This document shows, one piece after another, positions 1 through 8,374 of a DNA stretch of 60,737 nucleotides (position 1 is the first letter of the stretch; each line of letters starts with the position of its first letter). The stretch spans positions 1 through 60,737 of the forward strand of contig VGDT01000016.1 in the NCBI GenBank assembly GCA_016869595.1, written 5' to 3'. Source of the DNA: Alphaproteobacteria bacterium (lineage in GTDB: Bacteria; Pseudomonadota; Alphaproteobacteria; Rhizobiales; Beijerinckiaceae). Made by a program: the position numbers and the translations under genes. The notes under the pieces were generated by a model, which searched no databases, was not told the DNA's origin, and saw only the letters and a program-made list of their open reading frames with translations.

Positions 1-83
1 TTCTCGAGATAATTGCGTTTGGTGGAGCGCCAGGTAGGCCTCTCATTTGGCGCAAAGGGCGTAAAATCTGGATCGTGAAACAT
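1..83 (-). CDS. N-terminal fragment of an unidentified protein
   Basis: An ATG at position 83 on the minus strand follows a GGGAG ribosome-binding site 6 nt away, and the frame stays open for 27 codons to the left edge. The peptide begins MFHDPDFTPFAPNERP. I do not recognise the family from so short a piece. It lies about 70 bp downstream of the second ABC permease on the same strand, so it may be the last gene of that operon. It could also be a chance frame, although the good ribosome-binding site argues against that. Confidence 0.45.
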   Translation of the reverse strand, partial: MFHDPDFTPFAPNERPTWRSTKRNYLE

Positions 84-154
84 CGCAGGCTCCCCTGAGC
101 AGGCAATCGGATTTTCCGTCTCAATCGGCGCAGAAAAAAGGCCCACGGTCTCCG

Positions 155-1603
155 TCAAATCCCGCAGCGGCGGAAGCCGCGCCAAGCGAAAACCGCGAGT
201 ATCAGCGCCGGCAGTGCGACGCCAATAAGTGGACCGGCGAGGCCGGGCGCCGGATCGTCATCCGCCTGGGTGAATTTCGGCAGGGCGGCGTAGTCCTGCG
301 CCGTCAGCGCCGCGCCGGCCTTGGCGCGGGAAAGGAAGAATTCGCGCCAATCGACATGGAAGGCGCGGATGCGATCGAGAAAGGCGCGATAGCGCGTCTC
401 GCCGGAGCCGGCGATGTCGGCCATCGCCTGAAAGGTCAGATAGGCGGGCGAGAGATAGCCGAGCCTGTCCGAGAGGCCGCGCTGACGGGCGAGTTGCGCG
501 TCATGCTCGGCGACGATCGCCTCGACGCGCTGAAACGCCGCCTCCTGCGTCGCGAGACGCCGCAGCGTCATCTCCTGCGAGCCGCCCGCGGGCTTGCCGC
601 CGCCATGTTCGTCGGCGTAGCGGGCGAGCGAAGCGTCGCGCGCCTTGTCGGCGTCGGTCGAGGCCGCCCGGGCCGCGAGGACCATGTCGATACGCGAGGG
701 CGCGGGATGGGCGAAAGCCGCGAGGCTATTGATCGCGGCCGGCAGGATCATTGTGATCGCCACCCAGGCGCCGATCAATGTCAACGCGTTGAAGGCGGAA
801 CTCCGGCCGAGCCCGTCAATGGCGGCGGCGAGCGCCGCCCAGAACAGCCCATAGAGCAGCACGAGAACAAGCAGCGCCGCAAAACCAGGCGAAGCGAGCC
901 GCTCCCATCCGGCGAAAACCCACACGCCGACAGTCACGGCCAGCAGCATGGCGATGATCGGCGCAGCGACGCGCGCCGCGAGCTTGCCGGCGAGCGCCGC
1001 GCCCGGTCGGCGCGCCGAGGCGAGCGTCACGGCGAGCGTTCCCTGCTCGCGCTCGCCGGCGAGCAGATTAAATACAAAGGCCAGAATGACGAGCGGATAG
1101 ACGAAGACGATGACAAAGGCGAGATCGGTCGCGCCGGACATTAGATTAGCGGGATTGTCGATCTCGTCGGCGAAGAGAAAACTGTCCTTCGAATTAGTCG
1201 TCACCCGAACTGCGGGCGGCAAAAGGTCGCTCTGCCCTATCGCGACGAGCGCCAGAGGCGCGGGGGCGAGCGCCGCCACCGCCGCGGCAGGCCCGCCGCC
1301 CATGAAGGTTGGATTACGCGGATCGCGAAACGGCGGCGGCTCGGGCGCAGGCTTTCCCTGAGCATCGCCTTCCTGCAACTGTCCGAGCGTCTTCTGGAGG
1401 TTCGCAATGCGCTGCATCTCGTCGGCGCGAGCCGCCGCGATCGCCGCCTGTTGCGCCGAGACCCGCGCCGATCCCATGGCGAGGGCGAAGAGCGCGACGC
1501 CCGCCAGAGTCAACAGGGCGAACCAGATTGCGCCGTCGCGGCGCATCATGCGCGCTTCGAAACGAAAGCCTGCAAAGAATGCAGAAGACATTGCGCGGCT
1601 CAT
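155..1603 (-). CDS. ABC-2 type transporter permease, DUF3526-like (second of pair)
   Basis: This 482-residue membrane protein is the second permease of an ABC exporter. An N-terminal membrane segment near residues 25-45 is followed by a large extracytoplasmic loop rich in Ala, Gln and Pro. A multi-helix block follows around residues 150-290, including a 'GEREQGTL' turn of the kind seen in ABC-2/DUF3526 permeases. A second soluble loop and a C-terminal helix end the protein. The start is set by an ATGA overlap with the stop of the upstream permease at 1600-1603. The substrate cannot be read from sequence; related operons export or process unknown compounds and often lie near TonB receptors. 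Confidence 0.8.
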   Translation of the reverse strand: MSRAMSSAFFAGFRFEARMMRRDGAIWFALLTLAGVALFALAMGSARVSAQQAAIAAARADEMQRIANLQKTLGQLQEGDAQGKPAPEPPPFRDPRNPTFMGGGPAAAVAALAPAPLALVAIGQSDLLPPAVRVTTNSKDSFLFADEIDNPANLMSGATDLAFVIVFVYPLVILAFVFNLLAGEREQGTLAVTLASARRPGAALAGKLAARVAAPIIAMLLAVTVGVWVFAGWERLASPGFAALLVLVLLYGLFWAALAAAIDGLGRSSAFNALTLIGAWVAITMILPAAINSLAAFAHPAPSRIDMVLAARAASTDADKARDASLARYADEHGGGKPAGGSQEMTLRRLATQEAAFQRVEAIVAEHDAQLARQRGLSDRLGYLSPAYLTFQAMADIAGSGETRYRAFLDRIRAFHVDWREFFLSRAKAGAALTAQDYAALPKFTQADDDPAPGLAGPLIGVALPALILAVFAWRGFRRCGI

Positions 1604-3078
1604 ACGGGCCGCAGCCGCCGCGCGGCGAACGCCGCGAAGACGACCGCGATCACGAGCCAACCGAGAAGCGCCGCGATCGGCAGCGCGCTATGGGCGAAGG
1701 CGAAGATGGCGCCGGGCGCCTGATAGGCGAACGAACCGATTTTTCGCCACAGCTCCGGTCCCGCGACGTAATGATTGTCACGGGCGAAATGGATAATGTT
1801 GTCGCTGACCTGATTTTGGATGTCGCGGCGATGGGCTTCGGCGGCCGTGGCGAAATCGAACTGGCTGCGGCTGTCGACTCCGGCGAAGGCCATCGAGATC
1901 GGACGCAGCGCCAGAAGCGGAAACAGAAAGCCTGGCGCGGCGCGCAATGCATCCTGGCGGTCGAAGGCCGATTGCAGCAGGCCGAAATGGCGGTCGAAAA
2001 TCGCATAGCCGGCCTCGTCATCCTTGCGCAGCGCAAGGCCACGGAAGTTGACGGGCAGATCCTCAATCCGCGTGACGCCGTATTTCTTCAAGGTCTCGTC
2101 GCGGAACGCGATGAAGCCCGGATGACTCTCGTCATGGCCGAAGGTTTTCGACTTGTCCTGAATGACGCCGGCCCGAAACTCCAGCCATGTCGGCGTCGGC
2201 GCAAACGCGCGCGCGGCGTCGGTCGCAAGCCGCGGCGCAAGGAAGGAATTGGCGAGCCAAAAGGCGAGCAGCGTCACGAGCGCGGCGCGCGAGTTTTTGG
2301 CGAGCGCCGAAACGCCAAGCGCGAGAAAAGCGAAGCCGGCGAGGTAAATGGCGTAGCCGGCGCCGAGAGCGCAAAGACGAATGAATTGGTCGGCAAGCGA
2401 CAGGCGTTCGCGATCGACGAAGAAGAACAGCGCGAGCGCCGCGCCGATGAAAGCCGGCGCGAGCAGCGCGAAAATCGCGCCGATGAGCGCCAGCGCCTTG
2501 CCGGCGAGAATATCGCGCGGGCGCGCGCCGACGCTCAGCAATTGTTTCAGCGCGCCGCTTTCGCGCTCGCCGGAGAAGCTTGCAAATCCCATGAGAATGA
2601 CGATGAGCGGCGCGATCGTCTGCAGGATGAAGGCGAGCGACAATGAACCGAGCCGCGCGCCGACGCCGCCGTCGCGCGCTTGCTTAAACTGCGTCTCATT
2701 CTGCTTATGCGCCTCGAGCCACACAGCCGAGCCGACATAGGCGTCGACGCCCGGATCGGCGAGCGCGAGCGGGCTCAACGGCTTGAAGGCGTATTGGCCG
2801 AAATGCGCTGCGGCGTGCGGATTCTTCGCGCTCTGGCCGACCCAGAGTTCGCGATCGGCTTTCCTCGCCGCGTCGCGCTCGCGCAGGATGCGCGCGTTCT
2901 CGGCATAGCCGAAGGCGAGCGCGCCCAGCATCAACGCTACGATGAGCGCGCATAGCGCGACGAGACGCCGGTCGCGAGCAAGCTCCAACCATTCCTTGGC
3001 GGCGACGGCGCGCATGACCCGCCAATGGCTTTTCGCAGACGCCGTGGCGGCGATGGGGGCGAGGGCGAGATCGCTCAC
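1600..3078 (-). CDS. ABC-2 type transporter permease, DUF3526-like (first of pair)
   Basis: This 492-residue permease pairs with the ATPase upstream and the second permease downstream. It has an N-terminal cytoplasmic stretch, one membrane helix, a long extracytoplasmic domain and then a helix bundle carrying 'GERESGAL', matching the 'GEREQGTL' of its partner. The two are clearly paralogous halves of a heterodimeric channel. The start is the GTG at 3078, which overlaps the ATPase stop as GTGA; the frame is open further upstream but lies inside the ATPase gene. Overlaps on both sides indicate translational coupling. Transport direction and substrate are unknown. Confidence 0.8.
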   Translation of the reverse strand: MSDLALAPIAATASAKSHWRVMRAVAAKEWLELARDRRLVALCALIVALMLGALAFGYAENARILRERDAARKADRELWVGQSAKNPHAAAHFGQYAFKPLSPLALADPGVDAYVGSAVWLEAHKQNETQFKQARDGGVGARLGSLSLAFILQTIAPLIVILMGFASFSGERESGALKQLLSVGARPRDILAGKALALIGAIFALLAPAFIGAALALFFFVDRERLSLADQFIRLCALGAGYAIYLAGFAFLALGVSALAKNSRAALVTLLAFWLANSFLAPRLATDAARAFAPTPTWLEFRAGVIQDKSKTFGHDESHPGFIAFRDETLKKYGVTRIEDLPVNFRGLALRKDDEAGYAIFDRHFGLLQSAFDRQDALRAAPGFLFPLLALRPISMAFAGVDSRSQFDFATAAEAHRRDIQNQVSDNIIHFARDNHYVAGPELWRKIGSFAYQAPGAIFAFAHSALPIAALLGWLVIAVVFAAFAARRLRPV

Positions 3079-3788
3079 GCCGCCCTCGCGAAGAGATCGA
3101 GATAGGCGCGCTCCAAGCCGAGATGGTCGACATCGTCTGCGCCGAAGACGGAAGCAAGACGGCCCTGCGCCATGATGCCGATCCGCGTGCCGCATTGCTT
3201 GGCGAGGAAGAGGTCGTGCGTGACCATCAGCACAGCCATGCCGTCCTTGCGCAGCCGCTCGATGAGCGCCGCGAACTCATTCGCCGCGAGCGGATCTAGG
3301 CCCGACGTCGGTTCGTCGAGCACAAGCGCCTGAGCGCGCCGCGCAAGAGCGATGGCGACGCCGACCTTCTGCCGCATGCCCTTTGAATAGAAGCGCACGG
3401 GGCGATGAAAGGCGTCGCTCGGCAGACCGGCCGCCGCGAGCAATGACAGAAGCGTCTCGCGCGGCGCCTCGGCGCCGGAGACTTCGGTGAAATATTGCAG
3501 ATTTTCGAGGCCGGTGAGCGCCCCATAGAGCATCACCTGCTCCGGAATATAGGCGAGCCGGGCGCGCGCCGCCGATGGATCGACCGCGGCGTCAATTCCG
3601 CAGACGAGCGCCTGGCCCGCCGTCGGCTCGACGAAATTGAGAAAGAGATTGACGGTCGTCGTCTTGCCAGCGCCATTGGGGCCGAGCAGGCAGAACACCT
3701 CCCCCGCCGGCACCGTCAAATTCAAACGGTCGAGCGCCGGAGCATCGGCCCCGTCGTAAATTTTCGTCAGATCGCGCGCTTCGAGCAT
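3075..3788 (-). CDS. ABC transporter ATP-binding protein
   Basis: This 237-residue nucleotide-binding subunit energises the two downstream permeases. It shows Walker A GPNGAGKTT (residues 36-44), a signature helix of the degenerate form YSKGMRQKVG, Walker B 'LVLDEPTSGLDP' and the H-loop 'VTHD'. The short single-domain form and degenerate signature are usual in ABC-2 exporters. I chose the ATG at 3788 because 'MLEARDLTKIYDG' is the usual beginning of such proteins. In-frame ATG 3815 and TTG 3854 (preceded by AAAGG) are alternatives. It lies about 110 bp downstream of ccr on the same strand and may be partly cotranscribed with it. Confidence 0.9.
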   Translation of the reverse strand: MLEARDLTKIYDGADAPALDRLNLTVPAGEVFCLLGPNGAGKTTTVNLFLNFVEPTAGQALVCGIDAAVDPSAARARLAYIPEQVMLYGALTGLENLQYFTEVSGAEAPRETLLSLLAAAGLPSDAFHRPVRFYSKGMRQKVGVAIALARRAQALVLDEPTSGLDPLAANEFAALIERLRKDGMAVLMVTHDLFLAKQCGTRIGIMAQGRLASVFGADDVDHLGLERAYLDLFARAA

Positions 3789-3896
3789 CGCCGCATCCGC
3801 CTCACGGCCCGACATAGCGCGCGTGGCCTCGCGCCGTAGTCGAAGTTTACCCAAGCGTGCCTTTCGAGACGCCGGCCGTCAAGCGAGCGGCGGTCC

Positions 3897-5150
3897 CTAC
3901 TTCTGCTTGTAGGCTTCTGTCACATCCTCGACCGTATGCAAGCCGGGCTTCGGCGACATGACGAGCACCGCCATATTGCCGGGCGCATGTTCGTTCTTCC
4001 ACATCTTGGTATGCGCCACGGGAATCTTCTCCCAGGAGAAGACTTCCGACATGCAGGGGTCGACGCGGCGGTCCAGAACGAAGCGATTGGCGGCCGACGC
4101 CTGCTTCAGATGCGCGAAATGCGAACCCTGAATGCGCTTCTGGCGCATCCACACATAGCGCGCGTCGAAGGTGAGGTTGAAGCCGGTCGTGCCGGCGCAG
4201 AACACCACCATGCCGCCGCGCTTCACCACGAGGCAGGAAACAGGAAAAGTCGCTTCGCCCGGATGTTCGAAGACGATGTCGACGTCCTTCTTGCCGGTGA
4301 TGTCCCAGATCGCCTTGCCGAAGGCGCGGGCGTTCTTGGTCCATTCGATATATTCGGGCGTGTTGACCTTCGGCAACTGCCCCCAGCACTTGAAGTCCTT
4401 GCGATTGATGACGCCCTTGGCGCCAAGCGACAGCACGTAATCGCGCTTGCTCTCGTCCGAAATGACGCCGATGGCGTTGGCGCCGGCGGCGGCGCAGAGC
4501 TGCACGCCGAAGACTCCGAGGCCGCCGGACGCGCCCCACACCAGCACATTGTCGCCGGGCTTCAATTGATGCGGCGCGTGGCCGAAAAGCATGCGATAGG
4601 CGGTGGCGAGAGTGAGCGTATAGCAGGCCGCCTCCTCCCAGCTGAGGTGCTTGGGACGCTCCATGAGCTGGCGGTCCTGGACCCGGCAGAACTGGGCGAA
4701 GGAGCCGTCCGGCGTCTCATAGCCCCAGATGCGCTGCGAAGGCGAGAACATCGGGTCGCCGCCGTTGCATTCCTCGTCGTCGCCGTCATCCTGGTTGCAG
4801 TGAACGACCACCTCGTCGCCGACCTTCCAGCGCTTCACCTTGGACCCGACCGCCCAGACGACGCCCGAAGCGTCGGAGCCCGCGATGTGATAGGGATTCT
4901 TGTGCGCGTCGAGCACGGAGATGGGCTCGCCGAGCGCGGCCCAGACCCCGTTGTAATTGACGCCGGCCGCCATCACGAGAACGAGCACGTCGTGGCTGTC
5001 GAGCTCCCAGGTCGGCAAGACCTCGAGCTGCATGGCGGTTTCGGGCGGCCCGTGCCGCTCCTTCCGGATCACCCAGGCGTACATGTTCTTCGGCACATGC
5101 CCGAGCGGCGGAATCTCGCCTATCTCGTAGAGGTCTTTCTTCTCAGTCAA
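3897..5150 (-). CDS. ccr: crotonyl-CoA carboxylase/reductase
   Basis: This cytoplasmic enzyme reductively carboxylates crotonyl-CoA with NADPH and CO2 to (2S)-ethylmalonyl-CoA, the hallmark step of the ethylmalonyl-CoA pathway. The 417-residue product is a full-length medium-chain dehydrogenase/reductase with a GroES-like N-terminal half and a Rossmann half ('VWGASGGLGVFGVQL'). It carries the long insertions typical of Ccr, and the 'VFEHPGEATF' and 'GSHFAHL' segments provide the Glu and His that bind CO2 in this family. The start is a TTG at 5150 behind GAGGAG; no better start exists. It is divergent from vapBC, with ecm 0.9 kb away. In serine-cycle methylotrophs this pathway regenerates glyoxylate. 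Confidence 0.95.
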   Translation of the reverse strand: MTEKKDLYEIGEIPPLGHVPKNMYAWVIRKERHGPPETAMQLEVLPTWELDSHDVLVLVMAAGVNYNGVWAALGEPISVLDAHKNPYHIAGSDASGVVWAVGSKVKRWKVGDEVVVHCNQDDGDDEECNGGDPMFSPSQRIWGYETPDGSFAQFCRVQDRQLMERPKHLSWEEAACYTLTLATAYRMLFGHAPHQLKPGDNVLVWGASGGLGVFGVQLCAAAGANAIGVISDESKRDYVLSLGAKGVINRKDFKCWGQLPKVNTPEYIEWTKNARAFGKAIWDITGKKDVDIVFEHPGEATFPVSCLVVKRGGMVVFCAGTTGFNLTFDARYVWMRQKRIQGSHFAHLKQASAANRFVLDRRVDPCMSEVFSWEKIPVAHTKMWKNEHAPGNMAVLVMSPKPGLHTVEDVTEAYKQK

Positions 5151-5313
5151 TTTTGGGCTCCTCGCCTTGCCGCCCCGCTGGGCTTTGGAATTGGCGGGAG
5201 CTTATAGACGCGGCGGCGCGGCGCGAATAGCCCTATGTTACCGGCGCCGACGGCCATTTATCGCGAAGCGGATCGTCCCGGCGCATTGCTCAATAGCGCG
5301 CCAACCCTTATCA

Positions 5314-5331
5314 TTAAGCTGGTTAAGCCAG
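5314..5331. promoter_or_regulatory. candidate VapBC operator
   Basis: Two copies of TTAAGC (5314-5319 and 5323-5328) overlap an imperfect palindrome CTGGTTAAGCCAG (5319-5331). They lie 16 bp before the antitoxin start. Type II antitoxins usually autoregulate through such sites; the assignment is by position only. Confidence 0.35.
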
Positions 5332-5346
5332 TTGATGGGACAAACG

Positions 5347-5586
5347 ATGGAAATCGGCGCCTTTGAGGCAAAAAACACGCTCGGCAGCCTCCTCGACCGG
5401 GTCGAGAAAGGCGAGGAGATCATCATCACCCGCCGCGGCAAGCCTGTCGCCCGGCTCGCGCCCGTACGAGCGGAGCGCGACATAAAGCGCGCGCGCAAGG
5501 CGATGGAAGAGCTTCGCCAACTCTCGAAAGGCAACAGGCTCGACGGTCTCAAGATCAAGGATTTGATCAACGAAGGGCGCCCGTGA
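5347..5586 (+). CDS. type II antitoxin, Phd/YefM (VapB) family
   Basis: This 79-residue protein begins MEIGAFEAKNTLGSLLDRVE and continues with 'GEEIIITRRGKPVARL'. That is the N-terminal DNA-binding fold of Phd/YefM antitoxins, followed by a basic, helical C-terminus expected to wrap the toxin. ATG 5347 has a GGGA ribosome-binding site 6 nt upstream; ATG 5335 in frame is possible. Its stop overlaps the toxin start as GTGA, the normal coupled arrangement. It should neutralise the adjacent PIN-domain toxin and repress its own promoter together with it. Confidence 0.85.
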   Translation: MEIGAFEAKNTLGSLLDRVEKGEEIIITRRGKPVARLAPVRAERDIKRARKAMEELRQLSKGNRLDGLKIKDLINEGRP

Positions 5587-5993
5587 GTCTGGTTCTCGAT
5601 AGTTCCGTCGCGCTTGCCTATTGCTTCGACGAAGAGATCACGCCTCAGATTCTTGCGACATTCGACAGGGTCATCGACGAAGGCATAGTCGTTCCAAGCT
5701 TGTGGCGATATGAAGTCGCCAATGTTCTGGCGCTCGCCGAGCGGAGGGGACGGGTGACGCTCGGCTTCCCGAAAATCGCCTTTGACCGGTTCGAGAAAAT
5801 CTCGATTGTTGTGGACGAAGAGAGCGACGAACAGGCTTGGATAACAACAATACGGCTCGCCGCGCTCTACAAGCTCACCGTCTACGACGCCGCCTATCTG
5901 GAGCTTGCGCAACGTCGCCGCCTGCCGCTGGCGACCCTCGACGCCGCCTTGGCGCAAGCGGCGCGCGTCGCCGGCGTCGAGACCCTGATCTGA
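5583..5993 (+). CDS. PIN-domain ribonuclease toxin, VapC family
   Basis: This 136-residue PIN domain is predicted to cleave RNA (tRNA or rRNA in studied VapC toxins) when freed from its antitoxin. The acidic metal-binding residues are present: D6 in 'LVLDSS', E44 in 'WRYEVAN', D102 in 'VYDAAYL' and D120 in 'LATLD', so the nuclease looks intact. The GTG start overlaps the antitoxin stop. The pair separates ccr from ecm, an unusual place for a toxin-antitoxin system. The RNA target cannot be predicted. Confidence 0.87.
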   Translation: MSLVLDSSVALAYCFDEEITPQILATFDRVIDEGIVVPSLWRYEVANVLALAERRGRVTLGFPKIAFDRFEKISIVVDEESDEQAWITTIRLAALYKLTVYDAAYLELAQRRRLPLATLDAALAQAARVAGVETLI

Positions 5994-6010
5994 GCCGCTG
6001 GCGCCTCATC

Positions 6011-6038
6011 TTGTCAAAACAGGGTCATGTGCTATCGC
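6011..6038 (+). promoter_or_regulatory. candidate promoter for ecm
   Basis: TTGTCA (6011-6016) and TATCGC (6033-6038) are separated by 16 bp, a fair match to housekeeping promoters of this group. They lie just after vapC and 23 bp before the GTG of ecm, and GGAGG at about 6046 serves as ribosome-binding site. Judged by eye only. Confidence 0.35.
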
Positions 6039-6060
6039 AACGGGCGGAGGAGCCCTTAAA

Positions 6061-8037
6061 GTGAACGATCTGACCACGCCGCGCCGCGATAAGCCTTGGA
6101 TGTTTCGCACTTACGCCGGCCACTCCAACGCCGCGGACTCGAACCAGCTTTATCGCTCCAATCTCGCCAAGGGTCAGACTGGTCTCTCCATCGCCTTCGA
6201 TCTGCCGACGCAGACGGGCTACGACAGCGACCACGTCCTGTCGCGCGGCGAGGTCGGCAAGGTGGGCGTGCCGGTCTCGCATCTTGGCGACATGCGCGCG
6301 CTCTTCGAGGGCATTCCGCTCGCCGAGATGAACACGTCGATGACCATCAACGCCACCGCCGTGTGGCTGATGGCGCTCTATATCGCCGCCGCCGAGGGAC
6401 AGGGCGCGCCGCGCGCCAAGCTGCAGGGCACCACGCAAAACGACATCATCAAGGAATATCTGTCGCGCGGCTCCTATGTGTTTCCGCCGGCGCAGTCGCT
6501 GCGGCTGACGCAGGACCTCATTCTCTTCACCACGAAGGAATGCCCGAAGTTCAATCCGATCAACGTCTGCTCCTACCATTTGCAGGAAGCTGGCGCGACG
6601 CCGTCGCAGGAGCTGGCTTACGCGCTCGCGACCGCCGTCGCCATTCTCGACAACGTGAAGAAATCGGGCGAAATTTCGGACGAAGATTTTGCCCAGGTCG
6701 TCGGCCGCATTTCCTTCTTCGTCAACGCCGGCATGCGCTTCGTCACCGAACTGTGCAAAATGCGCGCCTTCGTGGAGCTTTGGGAAGAGATCACGCGCGA
6801 GCGCTATGGCGTGAAGGACGAAAAGCTCCGCCGCTTCCGCTATGGCGTGCAGGTCAATTCGCTGGGGCTGACCGAGCAGCAGCCTGAGAACAATGTCTAC
6901 CGCATCTTGATCGAGATGCTGGCCGTCGTTCTCTCCAAGAACGCGCGCGCCCGCGCCGTGCAGCTGCCCGCATGGAATGAGGCGCTCGGCCTGCCGCGCC
7001 CCTTCGATCAGCAATGGTCGCTGCGCATGCAGCAGATCATGGCTTACGAGACGGATCTACTCGAATATGGCGACATCTTCGACGGTAATCCCGAGATCGC
7101 CCGCAAGGTCGCGGAACTGAAGGCGGAGGCGAAAGCCGAACTCAAGAAGATCGAAGAGCTCGGCGGCGCGGCGGCGGCGGTCGAGATCGGCTATATGAAG
7201 TCGAAGCTCGTCGAAGCCAACACCGCGCGTCTCGAAGCGATCGAGGCCGGCGAGCAGATCGTCGTCGGCGTCAACAAATTCACCGGCGGCGAGCCGTCAC
7301 CGCTCGCCTCGGGCGACGATCAGATCATGGTCGTGCCGGAACATGTCGAAGCCGAACAGATTTCGCGGTTGAAGGCGTGGCGCGAAAGCCGAGATCAGAA
7401 AGCGGCTAGGGACGCCATCGAAGAGCTGGCGCGCGCCGCGAAAGAAGGCCGCAACATGGTCGAGCCGTCGATCGCCGCGGCGAAAGCGGGCGTCACCACC
7501 GGCGAATGGGGCAATGTGCTCCGCGGGGTCTTCGGCGAGTATCGCGCGCCGACGGGCGTTTCCTCGACGGCGCGTCAGGTCGGCGGCCAGCTCGACGCGG
7601 TGCGCGAGGAAGTCGCGCGCGTGTCGCAAAAGCTCGGCAAGCGCGCGAAATTCCTCGTCGGCAAGCCGGGCCTCGACGGCCATTCGAACGGCGCCGAGCA
7701 GATTGCGGTGCGCGCGCGCGACGCCGGCTTCGATGTGATCTACGCCGGAATCCGCTCAACGCCCGCCGAACTCGTCGAGGCGGCGAAGAAGGAAGGCGCG
7801 CATTGCATCGGCCTTTCTATTCTCTCAGGCTCGCATGTGACGCTCGCGCATGAAGTGATCAAATTGATGAAGCAGGAGGGCGTAGACGCGCCGCTCGTCG
7901 TCGGCGGCATTATTCCGCCGGCCGACGAAAAGCTCCTGCGCGACGCCGGCGTCGCGGCGGTCTACACGCCGAAGAACTACGACCTCAACGCTATCATGAC
8001 CGACTTGGCGCATATTATCGAGAAGGCGGCGGTCTAA
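6061..8037 (+). CDS. ecm: ethylmalonyl-CoA mutase (MeaA type)
   Basis: This coenzyme-B12-dependent mutase converts (2R)-ethylmalonyl-CoA to methylsuccinyl-CoA, two steps after Ccr in the ethylmalonyl-CoA pathway. The 658-residue protein has an N-terminal TIM-barrel acyl-CoA mutase domain opening with 'TYAGHSNAADSN' and 'AFDLPTQTGYDSDH'. A linker follows, then a C-terminal B12-binding domain with DGHSNG (D539, H541, G544) and later 'SGSHV' and 'VGGIIPPAD'. The single-chain form of this length, the start pattern and the proximity to ccr favour Ecm over methylmalonyl-CoA mutase. The start is GTG behind GGAGG, and the gene has its own candidate promoter. Confidence 0.92.
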   Translation: MNDLTTPRRDKPWMFRTYAGHSNAADSNQLYRSNLAKGQTGLSIAFDLPTQTGYDSDHVLSRGEVGKVGVPVSHLGDMRALFEGIPLAEMNTSMTINATAVWLMALYIAAAEGQGAPRAKLQGTTQNDIIKEYLSRGSYVFPPAQSLRLTQDLILFTTKECPKFNPINVCSYHLQEAGATPSQELAYALATAVAILDNVKKSGEISDEDFAQVVGRISFFVNAGMRFVTELCKMRAFVELWEEITRERYGVKDEKLRRFRYGVQVNSLGLTEQQPENNVYRILIEMLAVVLSKNARARAVQLPAWNEALGLPRPFDQQWSLRMQQIMAYETDLLEYGDIFDGNPEIARKVAELKAEAKAELKKIEELGGAAAAVEIGYMKSKLVEANTARLEAIEAGEQIVVGVNKFTGGEPSPLASGDDQIMVVPEHVEAEQISRLKAWRESRDQKAARDAIEELARAAKEGRNMVEPSIAAAKAGVTTGEWGNVLRGVFGEYRAPTGVSSTARQVGGQLDAVREEVARVSQKLGKRAKFLVGKPGLDGHSNGAEQIAVRARDAGFDVIYAGIRSTPAELVEAAKKEGAHCIGLSILSGSHVTLAHEVIKLMKQEGVDAPLVVGGIIPPADEKLLRDAGVAAVYTPKNYDLNAIMTDLAHIIEKAAV

Positions 8038-8056
8038 GGCAGGCGCTATCTCTCCA

Positions 8057-8164
8057 CGTCATGCCCGCGCTTGTCGCGGGCATCCACGCCGCGCCGTTCC
8101 ACATAGAATGCAGTAAAAGCGCCATCCCCTTTCGTGGATGGCCGGGACAAGCCCGGCCATGACG
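8057..8164. repeat. inverted pair of REP-like palindromes
   Basis: Two hairpins face each other. ATGCCCGCG-cttgt-CGCGGGCAT lies at 8061-8083 and ATGGCCGGG-acaag-CCCGGCCAT at 8138-8160, each with 9-bp arms. Flanking CGTC and CCACG are shared but inverted, so both derive from one core. The form resembles REP/BIME elements of alphaproteobacteria. The pair lies between ecm and the MFS gene. Confidence 0.85.
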
Positions 8165-8255
8165 GAGGCGCCGGCGTTCCCGCTGATGTAATTTCAAACG
8201 CAGTTGCTCCTCCCCACCCTGCGCGCTGTGCGGGAGAAAGCGCCAGTGGAAGATC

Positions 8256-8291
8256 CCTCATCCTGAGGAGCGTGCGTCTCGAAGGATGAGG
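8256..8291. repeat. family A palindromic repeat, single copy
   Basis: CCTCATCC (8256-8263) and GGATGAGG (8284-8291) enclose 'TGAGGAGCGTGCGTCTCGAA'. The same outline recurs as inverted pairs near 18.7 and 35.3 kb. The rest of the 337-bp gap between ecm and the transporter gene shows no gene; an AT-richer stretch from 8335 probably holds the transporter promoter. Confidence 0.85.
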
Positions 8292-8374
8292 ATCAGTTGG
8301 GCCGTCAGGACTTGTGCCGGGCGTCACGCATACGCAATAACCACTAGGCTAAATTATTAGCCTGGGAAGTATTA

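Noticed and set aside
6061-8037. Methylmalonyl-CoA mutase large subunit
   Set aside because: A single chain of 658 residues with the MeaA-type N-terminus, next to ccr, fits ethylmalonyl-CoA mutase better; MutB chains are about 710-730 residues.
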